DNA from: Streptomyces hyaluromycini
GTDB lineage: Bacteria > Actinomycetota > Actinomycetes > Streptomycetales > Streptomycetaceae
Direction: 5' to 3'
Length of the DNA stretch: 64,000 nt
Assembly: GCF_002217755.1 (NCBI RefSeq)
Contig: NZ_BCFL01000023.1
Location: 186,001 to 250,000, forward strand
Both the position numbers and the translations under genes were made by a program. Positions 52,525 to 61,643 of the stretch are shown piece by piece. The notes under the pieces were generated by a model. The model saw only the letters and a list, made by a program, of their open reading frames with translations. It did not search any database and was not told the origin of the DNA. Every line of letters starts with the position of its first letter. Positions within the stretch are counted from its first letter, which is position 1.

Positions 52525-53760
52525 TTGGACACGGAAAAGACGCGGAGAGCGCCATTCGCCGCGCTGCGCCCCGGTGCCACGATGCCGGTCGCCGCGCAGG
52601 TGCTCATCGCGGGAACGCTCTTCTCCCGTCTCGGTGACACGCTCGCCTCCCTGGGCCTGGTGCTGCACGCGGCGGACCGGGACATCCGCTTCGGGGTGAC
52701 CGAGGTGATGATCGCCGAGCTCATCCCCACGGTGCTCGCGGCGCCGCTGATCGGTACCGTGGTGGACCGGTTCAGTGCACGCGCGGTCTGCCTGTGGGCG
52801 CTGCTGCTCCAGGCACTGTCCCTGGGCGCGGCCACCGCGGTCGGCGGGTTCCATGCGCGGGTGGCCCTGATCGCGCTGTCCGCGCTGGCCGGAGTCGCCT
52901 CGGTGGCCGCCGGGTTCAAGATGCTGCCCGCCGTGGCCGGCGAGGAGCACACGGGCCGGGCGAACAGCCTGCTGACGGCCGGCCTGTCCGTCGCGGGGCT
53001 GATCGGCCCTCCCCTGGCCGGCTTCCTGAACTCCCTGTGGGGCACCCGAGTGCTGCTCGCGGTGGACGGCGCCTCGTTCCTGGTGCTCGCGGGCTGCACC
53101 ATGCTGGCGGTGCCGAACACCGTGGACGTGGCGATCGGCCGCCGCCCCGCCACCAAACTCGCGGACGGCTACCGGGCGCTGCGCGACGCGCCGGTGGTGG
53201 GCACGCTGATGCCGGCGCTGGCGGCCTCGATACTGGCCATCAGCATCGAGAACGTCGCCGGCGTCTACTACCTGCGGGACGTCGTCAACGGCAACGACAC
53301 CGTGTTCGGCCTCATCCTGGCGACCTGGGCCCTCGGGTCCGTCCCGGGCGCGTTGCTCGCGGGCCGCCCGGGCTGGTCGGACCGGCACGGCCAGCTGATC
53401 GTCACCGGCATCCTGGGCATGGGCGTGAGCCTGCTCCTCACCGGTCTGATCCCGGTGGCCGCGGTGATCTTCCCGCTGTTCCTGATCGCGGGCTTCGGCA
53501 ACGGCGCCTGCAACGTCGGCCTGCGCAACGCGGTGCACGCCCGCGTGCCGGCCGAGGTGCACGGGAGTGCCTGGGCCTGCTTCCAGGCGCTCTCCCGCAG
53601 CTGCATCGGCGCCGGGTTCCTGCTGGGCACCCCCAACAGCGCGGTCTCCAGCCAGGGACAGGTGATCATCTCCGGCGTCATCCCGCTGGTGGCCATGGCA
53701 TGGGCGGGCGTGGCCACCGTCCGCCGCCGCGAGTCCACCGTGACCGAGCCCTCCGCCTGA
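52525..53760 (+). CDS. MFS transporter (drug-efflux-like)
   Basis: Membrane transporter of up to 411 residues with about twelve helices. A TTG at 52525 is taken as start; an ATG at 52582 is an alternative, and neither has a strong ribosome site. The intracellular loop motif reads LIGTVVDRFSARAVCLWALLL, and SLLTAGLSVAGLIGPPLAGFL is the motif C-like helix. Substrate unknown; relatives export antibiotics or dyes. Its gene converges on a broken histidine kinase. Confidence 0.8.
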   Translation: MDTEKTRRAPFAALRPGATMPVAAQVLIAGTLFSRLGDTLASLGLVLHAADRDIRFGVTEVMIAELIPTVLAAPLIGTVVDRFSARAVCLWALLLQALSLGAATAVGGFHARVALIALSALAGVASVAAGFKMLPAVAGEEHTGRANSLLTAGLSVAGLIGPPLAGFLNSLWGTRVLLAVDGASFLVLAGCTMLAVPNTVDVAIGRRPATKLADGYRALRDAPVVGTLMPALAASILAISIENVAGVYYLRDVVNGNDTVFGLILATWALGSVPGALLAGRPGWSDRHGQLIVTGILGMGVSLLLTGLIPVAAVIFPLFLIAGFGNGACNVGLRNAVHARVPAEVHGSAWACFQALSRSCIGAGFLLGTPNSAVSSQGQVIISGVIPLVAMAWAGVATVRRRESTVTEPSA

Positions 53761-53807
53761 GCGACCGACCGGCTGGTCGGAAAGTAGCGGGTCCCCCTGG
53801 CACGTCG

Positions 53808-54557
53808 TCACACCCGGGTTCCCGCGAGATGGCCGACGAGTTCCGCGTTCACCCCTCGTGGCGCCGGACGGTGATGTCCACGCTGCCGTCGGGCACGTTG
53901 CAGTAGGCGGCGTTGTGGGTCAGGTTGGCGACCAGTCGCTCCAGGAGCGCGGTGTCGCCGGCGACCGTCGCCGGTTCGGTGCGGTCCGAGCCTTTCGAGG
54001 AGCCCGTCGACGCTGTCGGCGAGTTCGCTGACCTCGTCGCGGGGGCCCTCGACGGCGAGGCGCTCGTGCGCGTTGCCGGCGGAGATCCGGCAGATGCCGG
54101 CGGTGAGGGTGCGCACGGGCTGGAGGACCCGGCGGGCCAGCAGCCAGCTGAGCACGACGGAGATAGCCGCCATGATGGTGAGGGCGATGCCGGACTGCAC
54201 GAGGAGTTGGTGCATCCGGGCGTCGTGCATCTTGGCGGTCTGCTTGCTCAGCTGGTCGTTGAGCCAGTCGGTGACGTCCGGCGGGGCCCCGGAGCCGGGG
54301 TCGGAGCCGGGCCGGATGATCGTTTGCGGTTGTGCACCGCCCTGCGGCGCCACGTGGAAGGCGGTGACGACGTTGTGGGTGGGGCGGTTGACGAGCAGGT
54401 AGGTGATGCCGAGCAGAACGGCTCCGGAGGCGATGAACAGCAGGCCGAAGAGCATGGCGAAGCGGACCCGGGCCCGGCGGGGCGTGAGGCCGCGGATCAG
54501 GGCGCGCCCCCGGACGACGGCGGCCGAGCGGCGCAGCCGGGCACGGGCACGGGTCAC
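53808..54557 (-). pseudogene. histidine kinase with internal deletion and truncation
   Basis: The first 195 codons encode a normal sensor: helix FAMLFGLLFIASGAVLLGITYLLV, an extracellular loop, a second helix and a HAMP domain ending ELADSVDGLLERL. The dimerisation/phospho-histidine domain is then missing. The following DNA, in another frame (about 53853-53980), encodes EPATVAGD and LLERLVANLTHNAAYCN, the N-box of the ATPase domain, then stops after RRHEG. G-boxes are absent. It cannot autophosphorylate. It follows the intact response regulator gene by 16 bp. Confidence 0.85.
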
Positions 54558-54573
54558 GAGGGTGGTCGCCGTG

Positions 54574-55224
54574 TCAGATCCGGTAGCCCTCTCCTGGCAC
54601 GGTCTGGATCACGGAGCGGTCGACGAGTTTGGTCCGCAGCCGGTTGACCGTGGCCTTGACGGTGGTGGTGCCGGGGTCGGCGACCTCGTCCCAGACCTTG
54701 GCCAGGAGTTCGTCGGTGGCCACGGTGCGTCCGCGGGCCCCGAGCAGGTACTCCAGGACCCCGAACTCCTTTGCGGTGAGGGGGAGCTGGGTGCCGGCGT
54801 GGCTTGCGGTGCGGCGGGCGGGGTCGAGGCGCAGGGGGCCGCAGACGAGCTCGGGCTGCCGCACCGGGTGGGCGCGGCGGCCGAGGGCGCGGGTGCGGGC
54901 GAGGAGTCCGGCCCAGGCGAAGGGCTTGGCGAGGTCGTCGGCGCCGAGGGCCAGTCCCTCGACACGGTCGGCGAGGGCGCCGGAGGCGGTGAGCATCAGG
55001 ACGCGGGACGGGCAGCCCTGCTCGACGAGGGCACGGCAGATGTCGTCGCCGTGCACGAGCGGCAGGCCGCGGTCCAGGACGACGACGTCGTACGCGCCGC
55101 TGGCGGCCCGGGTGAGTCCCTGCTCGCCGTCGTGCGCGAGTTCGACGTCCATGGCGTGCCGGCGCAGCCCCCTGGCGAGGCTCTCCGCGAGATCCCGGTG
55201 GTCCTCCACGATCAGTACGCGCAT
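54574..55224 (-). CDS. OmpR-family response regulator
   Basis: Transcription factor of 216 residues. The receiver domain has Asp51 (VVVLDRGLP) as phospho-acceptor and acidic residues in IVEDH. The usual GADDYLxKPF loop reads GADDLAKPF, one residue short. The winged-helix output domain covers about 125-216 (LTAKEFGVLEYLL, TVKATVNRLRTKL, QTVPGEGYRI). Its cognate kinase gene is broken, so it may be orphaned or served by another kinase. It diverges from the chitinase gene. Confidence 0.88.
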   Translation of the reverse strand: MRVLIVEDHRDLAESLARGLRRHAMDVELAHDGEQGLTRAASGAYDVVVLDRGLPLVHGDDICRALVEQGCPSRVLMLTASGALADRVEGLALGADDLAKPFAWAGLLARTRALGRRAHPVRQPELVCGPLRLDPARRTASHAGTQLPLTAKEFGVLEYLLGARGRTVATDELLAKVWDEVADPGTTTVKATVNRLRTKLVDRSVIQTVPGEGYRI

Positions 55225-55330
55225 GTCCCCACCTTGGCAGCCGGAGGATCACACGGCGGTAACAGGACCCGTGGGTGGCCGGTAGCGACCGTCCATTCAC
55301 GCGGAGTTGGCCATTCCGCCCCACGTAAAC

Positions 55331-55347
55331 ACTTGGTCTAGTCCTCT
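55331..55347. promoter_or_regulatory. DasR-like site (dre1) upstream of chitinase
   Basis: ACTTGGTCTAGTCCTCT matches the DasR consensus (TGGTCTAGACCA core) in most positions. DasR represses chitin and GlcNAc genes in Streptomyces until GlcN-6-P accumulates. Confidence 0.7.
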
Positions 55348-55369
55348 TGACGGAGAGTCTGACCGGTTG

Positions 55370-55385
55370 TTTGGTATATACCAAA
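55370..55385. promoter_or_regulatory. DasR-like palindrome (dre2) upstream of chitinase
   Basis: TTTGGTATATACCAAA is a perfect 16-bp palindrome with the TGGT and ACCA arms of a DasR site, 23 bp downstream of the first site and 64 bp before the start codon. It overlaps or follows the likely promoter. Confidence 0.7.
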
Positions 55386-55449
55386 GCCCTCACGGCTCCC
55401 TCTCTCCCCTCTCCACCTCCCACGGGCCCCCCGAAAGGGGTTTTCTGTC

Positions 55450-57147
55450 ATGCGCCTGGCAAGATTCGCGGCCTCCGCCGGTGCCCTCGCACTCGCGGCC
55501 ACCGGCGTCACCGTCGCCCTGGCCCCCGCCGGCAGCGCCGCGGGGAGCAGCGTCTACTCCGTCGCTCCCTACGTCGACATGTCGAACGGTCAGGAAGGAC
55601 TGCTCGACACGGCCATCACCGGACACGGGCTCAAGGCCTACACGGCGGCCTTCGTACTCGGCGAAGGCTGCACCCAGATCTGGGGCGACACGCTCCCCAT
55701 AGGCAACGACTCCTACACCGACCCCGAGATCGCCAGGGCGAAGTCCGAGGGCGCCTCCGTCATCATCTCCTCCGGCGGGGCGAGCGGTGAGCCGCTCGCC
55801 TGGACCTGCTCCACCCAGAGCAGCATCGACGCCGGATACCAGGCCATCATCAACGACTACGGCGTCACCCAGCTCGACTTCGACGTCGAGGGCGCCGCCA
55901 TCGCGGACACCGCCGCCGCGGCCCGTCAGATGCAGGCGATGAAGGATCTCAAGGCGTCCAACCCGAACCTGAAGTTCTCCATGACCCTGCCGGTGCTGAC
56001 CAGCGGGCTGACCGGCGACGGCGTCAACATCATCAAGGCCGCCAAGACCGCGGGCATCAAGATCGACGTGGTCAACATCATGGCCATGGACTACTACGCG
56101 GGCACCGGCACCGAGATGGGCCAGGCGGCGGTCTCCGCGGCCAAGGCCACGCTCGCGCAGATGCAGTCCGTCGACTCTTCCTACACCTACGCCAACCTCG
56201 GCATCACCCCGATGATCGGCAAGAACGACGACGGGTCCACCTTCACGCTCGCGGACGCCCAGACGGTGGAGAGCTTCGCCGCGCAGAACAGCATCGGGCG
56301 GCTGTCGTTCTGGTCGGCCAACCGGGACCAGCCGTGCAGCGGAAGCGCCAACTCGCTGTCCACGTGCAGTGAGATCAGCCAGAACCAGCTCGCGTTCACC
56401 GACGCGTTCGTGCCCTACGAGGGCAGCACGGGCGGCGGCGGAGGCACCACCACCGACTTCTCCCTGTCGCTGTCGCCGGGTTCCGCCTCGGTCGCCCAGG
56501 GCGGTTCGGCGACCGCGACCGTCGCCACGGCCGTCACCTCCGGCAGCGCCGAGTCCGTCAGCCTCGCCGCCTCCGGCGCACCCTCGGGTGTCAGCGTCTC
56601 CTTCAGCCCCACATCCGTGACGTCCGGCGGCAGTTCGACGCTGACGGCGACGGTCGGCTCGTCCGTGGCCGCGGGCACCTACCCGATCACCGTCACCGGT
56701 ACCGCCGCCAGCGGCAGCCACAGCGCGACCTACTCGCTCACGGTCACGTCTTCCGGCAGCGGCGGGGGCTCGCTGACCAACGCGGGCTTCGAGACCGGCA
56801 GTCTGAGCCCGTGGACCTGCACGGGCGGCAGCTCGGTGGTCTCCAGCCCGGTCCACAGCGGCAGCCACAGCCTGCAGGTCACGCCGAGTTCCAGCAGCAC
56901 CGGCGAATGCGACCAGACCGTCACCCTGTCCGCCAACCACAGCTACACGCTCACCGCCTGGGTGCAGGGCCCGTACGCCTACCTCGGGGTCAGCGGCGGC
57001 GCCACCGCGAGCACCTGGTCCAACAGCAGCAGCTGGAACCAGCTCACGGTCACCTTCACCACCGGCAGCAGCGGAACGGTCACCGTCTACGCCCATGGCT
57101 GGTACGGCCAGTCCAACGTCAACGCGGACGACTTCACCCTGAGCTGA
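55450..57147 (+). CDS. secreted chitinase, GH18 with carbohydrate-binding domains
   Basis: Extracellular chitinase of 565 residues. A signal peptide of about 30 residues precedes a GH18 barrel (residues 35-320) with the catalytic DxDxE in QLDFDVEGA (Asp143, Asp145, Glu147) and MAMDYYAG. A Gly-rich linker leads to an immunoglobulin-like domain (about 335-435), then a C-terminal CBM-like beta-sandwich (about 440-565, NAGFETGSLSPWTC). The ATG follows GAAAGGGG. DasR-like sites upstream imply induction by GlcNAc. A hairpin terminator follows. Confidence 0.9.
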   Translation: MRLARFAASAGALALAATGVTVALAPAGSAAGSSVYSVAPYVDMSNGQEGLLDTAITGHGLKAYTAAFVLGEGCTQIWGDTLPIGNDSYTDPEIARAKSEGASVIISSGGASGEPLAWTCSTQSSIDAGYQAIINDYGVTQLDFDVEGAAIADTAAAARQMQAMKDLKASNPNLKFSMTLPVLTSGLTGDGVNIIKAAKTAGIKIDVVNIMAMDYYAGTGTEMGQAAVSAAKATLAQMQSVDSSYTYANLGITPMIGKNDDGSTFTLADAQTVESFAAQNSIGRLSFWSANRDQPCSGSANSLSTCSEISQNQLAFTDAFVPYEGSTGGGGGTTTDFSLSLSPGSASVAQGGSATATVATAVTSGSAESVSLAASGAPSGVSVSFSPTSVTSGGSSTLTATVGSSVAAGTYPITVTGTAASGSHSATYSLTVTSSGSGGGSLTNAGFETGSLSPWTCTGGSSVVSSPVHSGSHSLQVTPSSSSTGECDQTVTLSANHSYTLTAWVQGPYAYLGVSGGATASTWSNSSSWNQLTVTFTTGSSGTVTVYAHGWYGQSNVNADDFTLS

Positions 57148-57166
57148 GCGCGGGCGCGAGTCGATG

Positions 57167-57210
57167 AGGGGGCCGGTTCCCCGGGCACCCGCCCGGGGAA
57201 CCGGCCCCCT
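57167..57210. terminator. bidirectional hairpin terminator
   Basis: A perfect 20-bp stem (57167-57186 with 57191-57210) and a 4-nt ACCC loop lie between the converging chitinase and mannosidase genes. It is the strongest hairpin in the window. Confidence 0.9.
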
Positions 57211-57234
57211 CCCTCATACGTGCTGCCGTACGCC

Positions 57235-60200
57235 TTACTGGCCGAAGCCGTAGGCGAACAGGTGGTCGGTGCCCGAGGAGCCGGTCACCGGCAGCGTCAC
57301 CGACGCCACCTGCTTGGACGGATCCAGCGGGACCTTCGTGGCGAAGACATAGGTCTTCACGCCGTCCCGGCCCCCGCTCCCGGTGTTCCGGTAGGCGGTG
57401 GTGACGGCCGTCGTGTCACCCGGCAGCGGCTTGCTCGGTCCGCCGTTGAGCGTCCAGTCCGAGAAGCCGACCGTCGCCTGGGAGGTGGTGCCGTCGGTGT
57501 AGGTGACGGTCAGCGTGCCCGAGACCCCGCTGCCGTCGGTCGGCGCGTTGACCGCCGCGCCCAGCAGGCCCAGCGACGCCCCCGAGGTGCCGGCCGGCAT
57601 CGGGAGGGTCTGGCCGGCCATCTCCAGGTTGTCGAGCTGACCGGAGGTCACCGTCGGCCAGGTGTAGGAGATACCGTCGACCGTGAGGGTGGAGCCGCTC
57701 GTGACGCCGGCCGCCGCCAGCGCGTTCTGCGAGTAGGCCCAGCCGCCGCCGTCGAAGCCGCCCGAGTAGCCGGCGCCGTCGGGGTAGATGCCCTCGTTGG
57801 TGGCGTACGGCCACAGCGCGCCGGGCTTGGCGACGGCCACCCGGAGCGCCGCCCCGGACAGTGCCGTACCGGTGCTGTGGTCGGTGAGGGCGAAGGTGAC
57901 CGGGTACGTTCCCTCGGTCGCGCCCGCCGTCACGTGGACCTTCGCCTCGGCGCTGCCGGAGGCGGGCACCGTCAGCGAGCCGGACGCGGTGTCGGGCGTG
58001 ACGCCGGAGGGCGCCGTCGCCGTCCAGTCGACCGTGACGGCCTTGCTGCCGAGGTTGGTCACATCGAGGGTGCCGTCACCGCCGGTGCCCGGCTGGAGGA
58101 CCAGGCCGTTGGCGGGACCGGTCGCCGCCAGCACCCGGCCGCCGCCCGTGGTGTCCGACGGCGGCACCGCCGACGGGCCGGACGCCCAGGAGGTGTTCGG
58201 CTGGGTGCCGAGCGTGTAGTCGAGCGTGCCCGCACCCTTGAACTGCCGGTACGTCAGCCAGGAGGCGTTCCACGCCTTGCCCTTGACGTTCAGTGACTGC
58301 ACGTACGGCGCGTCGGGCGCGGCCTGCGGTGCGTTGATCTTCACGGTCTTTCCGTTGCCGAGGGTCACCTGGGCCGCCGGGAACGCCGGGCTGCCGAGCA
58401 CCAGGGTGTCCGTGCCCGGGGTCTCCGGGTACATGCCGAGCTCGGACCAGACGTACCAGGAGCTCATCGCGCCGAGGTCGTCGTTGCCGAAGGAGCCGAC
58501 GGGCGCGTTGAAGTACAGGTTCTGCTGGGCGTCGCGGACGGCCGCCTGGGTCTTCCACGGCTGGCCCGTGTAGTCGTACTCCCAGGGGATCTCGACGCTG
58601 GGCTCGTTGCTCAGGTCGGCGTCGGTGCTGCCAGGGCCGGTGATGTCGTCGAGGAGACTGTCCAGGTAGGACGAGTACGCCTTGGTGCCGCCGCGGGCCT
58701 GGATGAGCTCCTGCAGGTTGAACGGGACCATGGGGGTGTACTGGGCGGAGGTGCCCTCCACGAATCCGTTGGAGGTGCCGGGGGTGAAACCGGTCGCGAA
58801 CTGGCCGTCCTTGTTCCTGGCCTGGAGGTAACCGGTCTGCGGGTTGAAGACGTTCATCCAGTCCTGGGCACGGGTGGCGAACTTCTCGTAGACGGCCGTC
58901 TTGCCCAGCGACTTCGCGAAGGCGGCGAGGGCGTAGTCGGCGGAGTCGTACTCCAGCTGGGTGGAGACCGGGCCGTAGAAGTTGCAGCAGTTGTAGTCGT
59001 TCTCGTCCAGCGGGAGGTAGCCCTTGGCGTCCCGGACCGACTCGCCGGGGCGGTCGTTGTTCGGGACGGCGGCCTCGTGCTGGAGGGCGGCCAGCGCCTT
59101 GGCCGTGTCGAAGTCCGTGGCGCCGAAAGCGTACGCGTCGGTGATGATGCCGGCGGCCGGGTCACCGACCATCACATAGCTCTCGCCGTTGTTCGAGGCC
59201 CACTTGGGCAGCAGGCCCGTCTGGTCGTAGCCGTTGAGCATGGACGTGACGACGTCACTGGCGACCTTGGGCTCGGCCAGCGCCATCAGCTGGGTCTGGG
59301 AGCGGTAGGTGTCCCAGCCCGAGTAGTTGGCGTACTGGGCCTTCTGGCCCTTGGCCAGCTTGTGGATCTGGTTGTCCATGCCCATGTACTGGCCGTTGTC
59401 GTCCGAGAAGACGTTCGGGTGCAGCAGGGCGTGGTAGAGCGCGGTGTAGAACTGCGTCTGCTGGTCGGCGGTTCCGCCGCCCACCTTGATCTTCTTCAGC
59501 ACCGCGTTCCAGGCGTCGTGGTTGGCCTTCTCGACGGCGCCGACGTTCCAGTTCTTGATCTCCGTGCCGAGGTTTTTCGCCGCGTTGGCGTCACTCGTGT
59601 ACGAGATGCCGACCTTCGCCGTCACCGTGCGGTTCGCGGAGGTGTCGAAGGTGAGGTACATGCCGTTCGCGCCGGTGGTGGGCGGCTGGGCGGCCTTGCT
59701 CGCCTTGGCGGCGCTCCCGTGGACCGTCGGGGCCGGCTTCGCGGGGACGGTGAAGTGCTTCTCCTTCAGCGGCTTCGACGTGGACTTCTGCGGGGCCTGC
59801 TGGACCTTGCCCGCCTTCAGCGACCTGGCGTCGGGGGTGATGGCGCCGCCGACCCAGGTGCCGCTCGCGGTGAACGGCCGGTCGAACTTGATGTCGAAGT
59901 GCAGCGTGTACCGGTTGCTCGCGCCGCAGAAGTGGCCGCTGTCGATCGCGCCGCTGATCTCCTTGCTGTTCACCACCTGGACGCGGGTGCCGTCCACCTG
60001 GGTGGCTCCCCCGCTGAGCTTGAACAGCAGGTTCGCCTGCTGTCCCGCCGGGAAGGCGAAGGCGCCGAGACCGGCGCGGGTGGTGTCGGTCAGCTCGGTG
60101 GTGACCCCGTTGGCGTCGGTGACCTTGTAGGAGCCGATGCCGGCCTTCTCGTCGCTGTGGCTGAAACCGACCGAGGTGCTGCCGAGGTCGCCCGACAGAG

Positions 60201-60591
60201 CGCCGGTCACCGGCAGGACGGGCAGGTCGCCCGCGACCGGGCAGCCCGGTCCCGAGACGTGGGTGAGGCTGAAGCCGGAGAGCTTCGTGTCCGCGTACTC
60301 GTAGCCGCCGCCGTCGGGGCGGTTCGGCGTCGTGTCGGGGCCCCACTGCACCATGCCGGCCGGCATGTCGGGGCCGGGGAAGGTGTCCACCGCACCGGAG
60401 GTGCCGATGAGGGGGTTGACGAGGGACGCGGGGTCGGTCACGAGGGCCGGCCTCGCGGTGCTCGCGGCATGGGCGCTGCCGGCCGTCGAGAGCGGCAGGG
60501 CTGCCATGCCCAGGACGCAGACCACGGCAAGGCGCCCGCGGAATCCTGCTCTGGTGGGGGGTGGTGCGGCTGAACGTCGGGGTCTCACCAT
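57235..60591 (-). CDS. secreted alpha-mannosidase, GH92
   Basis: Extracellular calcium-dependent exo-alpha-mannosidase of 1118 residues. The ATG follows GGAGGC and opens a signal peptide ending near GSAHAAS. GH92 covers about 50-800: VNPLIGTSGAVDTFPGPDMPAGMVQWGPDT, HVSGPGC, SGWDTYRSQ and the catalytic GNDDLGAMSSWYVWSELGMYP. A NEW3-type domain (about 850-940) and a C-terminal carbohydrate-binding-like domain follow. It removes alpha-mannose from glycoproteins or mannans. A LacI-type operator lies about 107 bp upstream. Confidence 0.92.
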   Translation of the reverse strand: MVRPRRSAAPPPTRAGFRGRLAVVCVLGMAALPLSTAGSAHAASTARPALVTDPASLVNPLIGTSGAVDTFPGPDMPAGMVQWGPDTTPNRPDGGGYEYADTKLSGFSLTHVSGPGCPVAGDLPVLPVTGALSGDLGSTSVGFSHSDEKAGIGSYKVTDANGVTTELTDTTRAGLGAFAFPAGQQANLLFKLSGGATQVDGTRVQVVNSKEISGAIDSGHFCGASNRYTLHFDIKFDRPFTASGTWVGGAITPDARSLKAGKVQQAPQKSTSKPLKEKHFTVPAKPAPTVHGSAAKASKAAQPPTTGANGMYLTFDTSANRTVTAKVGISYTSDANAAKNLGTEIKNWNVGAVEKANHDAWNAVLKKIKVGGGTADQQTQFYTALYHALLHPNVFSDDNGQYMGMDNQIHKLAKGQKAQYANYSGWDTYRSQTQLMALAEPKVASDVVTSMLNGYDQTGLLPKWASNNGESYVMVGDPAAGIITDAYAFGATDFDTAKALAALQHEAAVPNNDRPGESVRDAKGYLPLDENDYNCCNFYGPVSTQLEYDSADYALAAFAKSLGKTAVYEKFATRAQDWMNVFNPQTGYLQARNKDGQFATGFTPGTSNGFVEGTSAQYTPMVPFNLQELIQARGGTKAYSSYLDSLLDDITGPGSTDADLSNEPSVEIPWEYDYTGQPWKTQAAVRDAQQNLYFNAPVGSFGNDDLGAMSSWYVWSELGMYPETPGTDTLVLGSPAFPAAQVTLGNGKTVKINAPQAAPDAPYVQSLNVKGKAWNASWLTYRQFKGAGTLDYTLGTQPNTSWASGPSAVPPSDTTGGGRVLAATGPANGLVLQPGTGGDGTLDVTNLGSKAVTVDWTATAPSGVTPDTASGSLTVPASGSAEAKVHVTAGATEGTYPVTFALTDHSTGTALSGAALRVAVAKPGALWPYATNEGIYPDGAGYSGGFDGGGWAYSQNALAAAGVTSGSTLTVDGISYTWPTVTSGQLDNLEMAGQTLPMPAGTSGASLGLLGAAVNAPTDGSGVSGTLTVTYTDGTTSQATVGFSDWTLNGGPSKPLPGDTTAVTTAYRNTGSGGRDGVKTYVFATKVPLDPSKQVASVTLPVTGSSGTDHLFAYGFGQ

Positions 60592-60697
60592 CGGTTGCCT
60601 CCGCAGCAGTTCGTGCTTCGCACATCAGGTGTCGGCGCGTCGGGAAGCGCCGGAAAGCCAGGCGACGGGCAACGGATCGGGTCGCGCTCCCACGGCC

Positions 60698-60711
60698 TGA
60701 CAACGTTGCCA
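60698..60711. promoter_or_regulatory. LacI-family-type operator upstream of GH92 gene
   Basis: TGACAACGTTGCCA fits the LacI-family consensus TGnnAnCGnTnnCA with a perfect CAACGTTG core. No LacI-family gene is in the window, so the regulator would be encoded elsewhere. Confidence 0.5.
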
Positions 60712-60865
60712 TACACGAGTGTTGAGTGAAACGCCTGTGCTTGCGGCATGTCAACGAGGCCAACAGGACTTTCTGCGCGCGAAGTTCAAAGAGTGGGCCA
60801 CGCCGGGATCAACGCCCGGTTTCCTTATGGGAGTTACGCCCACTCGGCAACGGCCCCGCGCGGCC

Positions 60866-61531
60866 CTACAGCCCCCGGGTGACGTGGCTCAGCGCGTCGG
60901 CGAGCTGTTCGCGGTGCCGACGCAGCGCCTCGGGGGTGATGCCCTTCTCGGCCACGGCCCGGGCGAGATCATCGGTCGCCACCTTGAGCACGGCGCTCAT
61001 GGTGGCGGCCCGCATACGGACGTCGAGCAGGTCGGCGGACCCGCCCGCGCGTCCGGCGAGCACCTCGGCGAACGTCTCCTCCGCTCGCTCCCGGAGCACC
61101 AGGTAGAGGGCGCGCAGCGCGGGTTCGTCGCGGGTCATCCGGATCACGGTGAGCACCGCCTCGGCGTCCCCGGCGGACGACGCGTCGGGGGCGGGCCGGT
61201 AGGCGGCGCGCAGATGCTCCGTCAGGTCGGCCTCGGGCGGCCAGGCGTGCAGGACCTCCTGGAAGGCCGCGACCGACTGGGTGAGCAGCGGCTCCACACA
61301 GCTTTCCTTGCTGGGGAACCAGCGCCACAGCGTGCGCTCCGAGACTCCGGCCGCCCGCGCTATCTGTCCGCCGGAGGTGGCGGCCACTCCCTGTTCGGCG
61401 AACAGCCGGACCGCATGGCGGGAGATGTCGAGGCGCCGGCGTTGCCGTTGCCGGTCGCTCACCGGGGGCCGTCCCCGGCGGGGCGCCATCGGGCCACTGT
61501 CCACCGTCACGTCCTCCATCGGGCGATCCAA
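60866..61531 (-). CDS. TetR family transcriptional regulator
   Basis: Repressor of up to 221 residues; an ATG four codons in (61519) is an equal start candidate. Helix-turn-helix at about 35-80: ISRHAVRLFAEQGVAATSGGQIARAAGVSERTLWRWFPSKES. The ligand domain is TetR-like and helical. It diverges from a cytochrome P450 gene; the intergenic palindrome at 61567-61589 is probably its operator, giving autoregulation plus control of the P450. Confidence 0.88.
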   Translation of the reverse strand: MDRPMEDVTVDSGPMAPRRGRPPVSDRQRQRRRLDISRHAVRLFAEQGVAATSGGQIARAAGVSERTLWRWFPSKESCVEPLLTQSVAAFQEVLHAWPPEADLTEHLRAAYRPAPDASSAGDAEAVLTVIRMTRDEPALRALYLVLRERAEETFAEVLAGRAGGSADLLDVRMRAATMSAVLKVATDDLARAVAEKGITPEALRRHREQLADALSHVTRGL

Positions 61532-61566
61532 TCACGCCGGGGCCGCGGGGCGACTGGCCGAAAAGG

Positions 61567-61589
61567 TTATTGGCAGTCACTGACAATAA
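61567..61589. promoter_or_regulatory. 23-bp palindromic operator shared by TetR and P450 genes
   Basis: Arms TTATTG and CAATAA flank CAGT and ACTG around one central base. Only the centre and one base in each half break the symmetry. It lies 35 bp from the TetR start and 54 bp from the P450 start. Confidence 0.75.
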
Positions 61590-61643
61590 AGTGTTACGGT
61601 CGAAGTGCCGGAAGATCGCGTTCCGAGGTCCAGGAGGAGGACC

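Noticed and set aside
53766..53780. Hairpin CCGACC-GGCT-GGTCGG as terminator after the MFS gene
   Set aside because: Only a 6-bp stem in a GC-rich background; too weak to list as a feature.
54403..55341. 312-codon plus-strand frame over the two-component genes
   Set aside because: Antisense to an intact response regulator; no motif.
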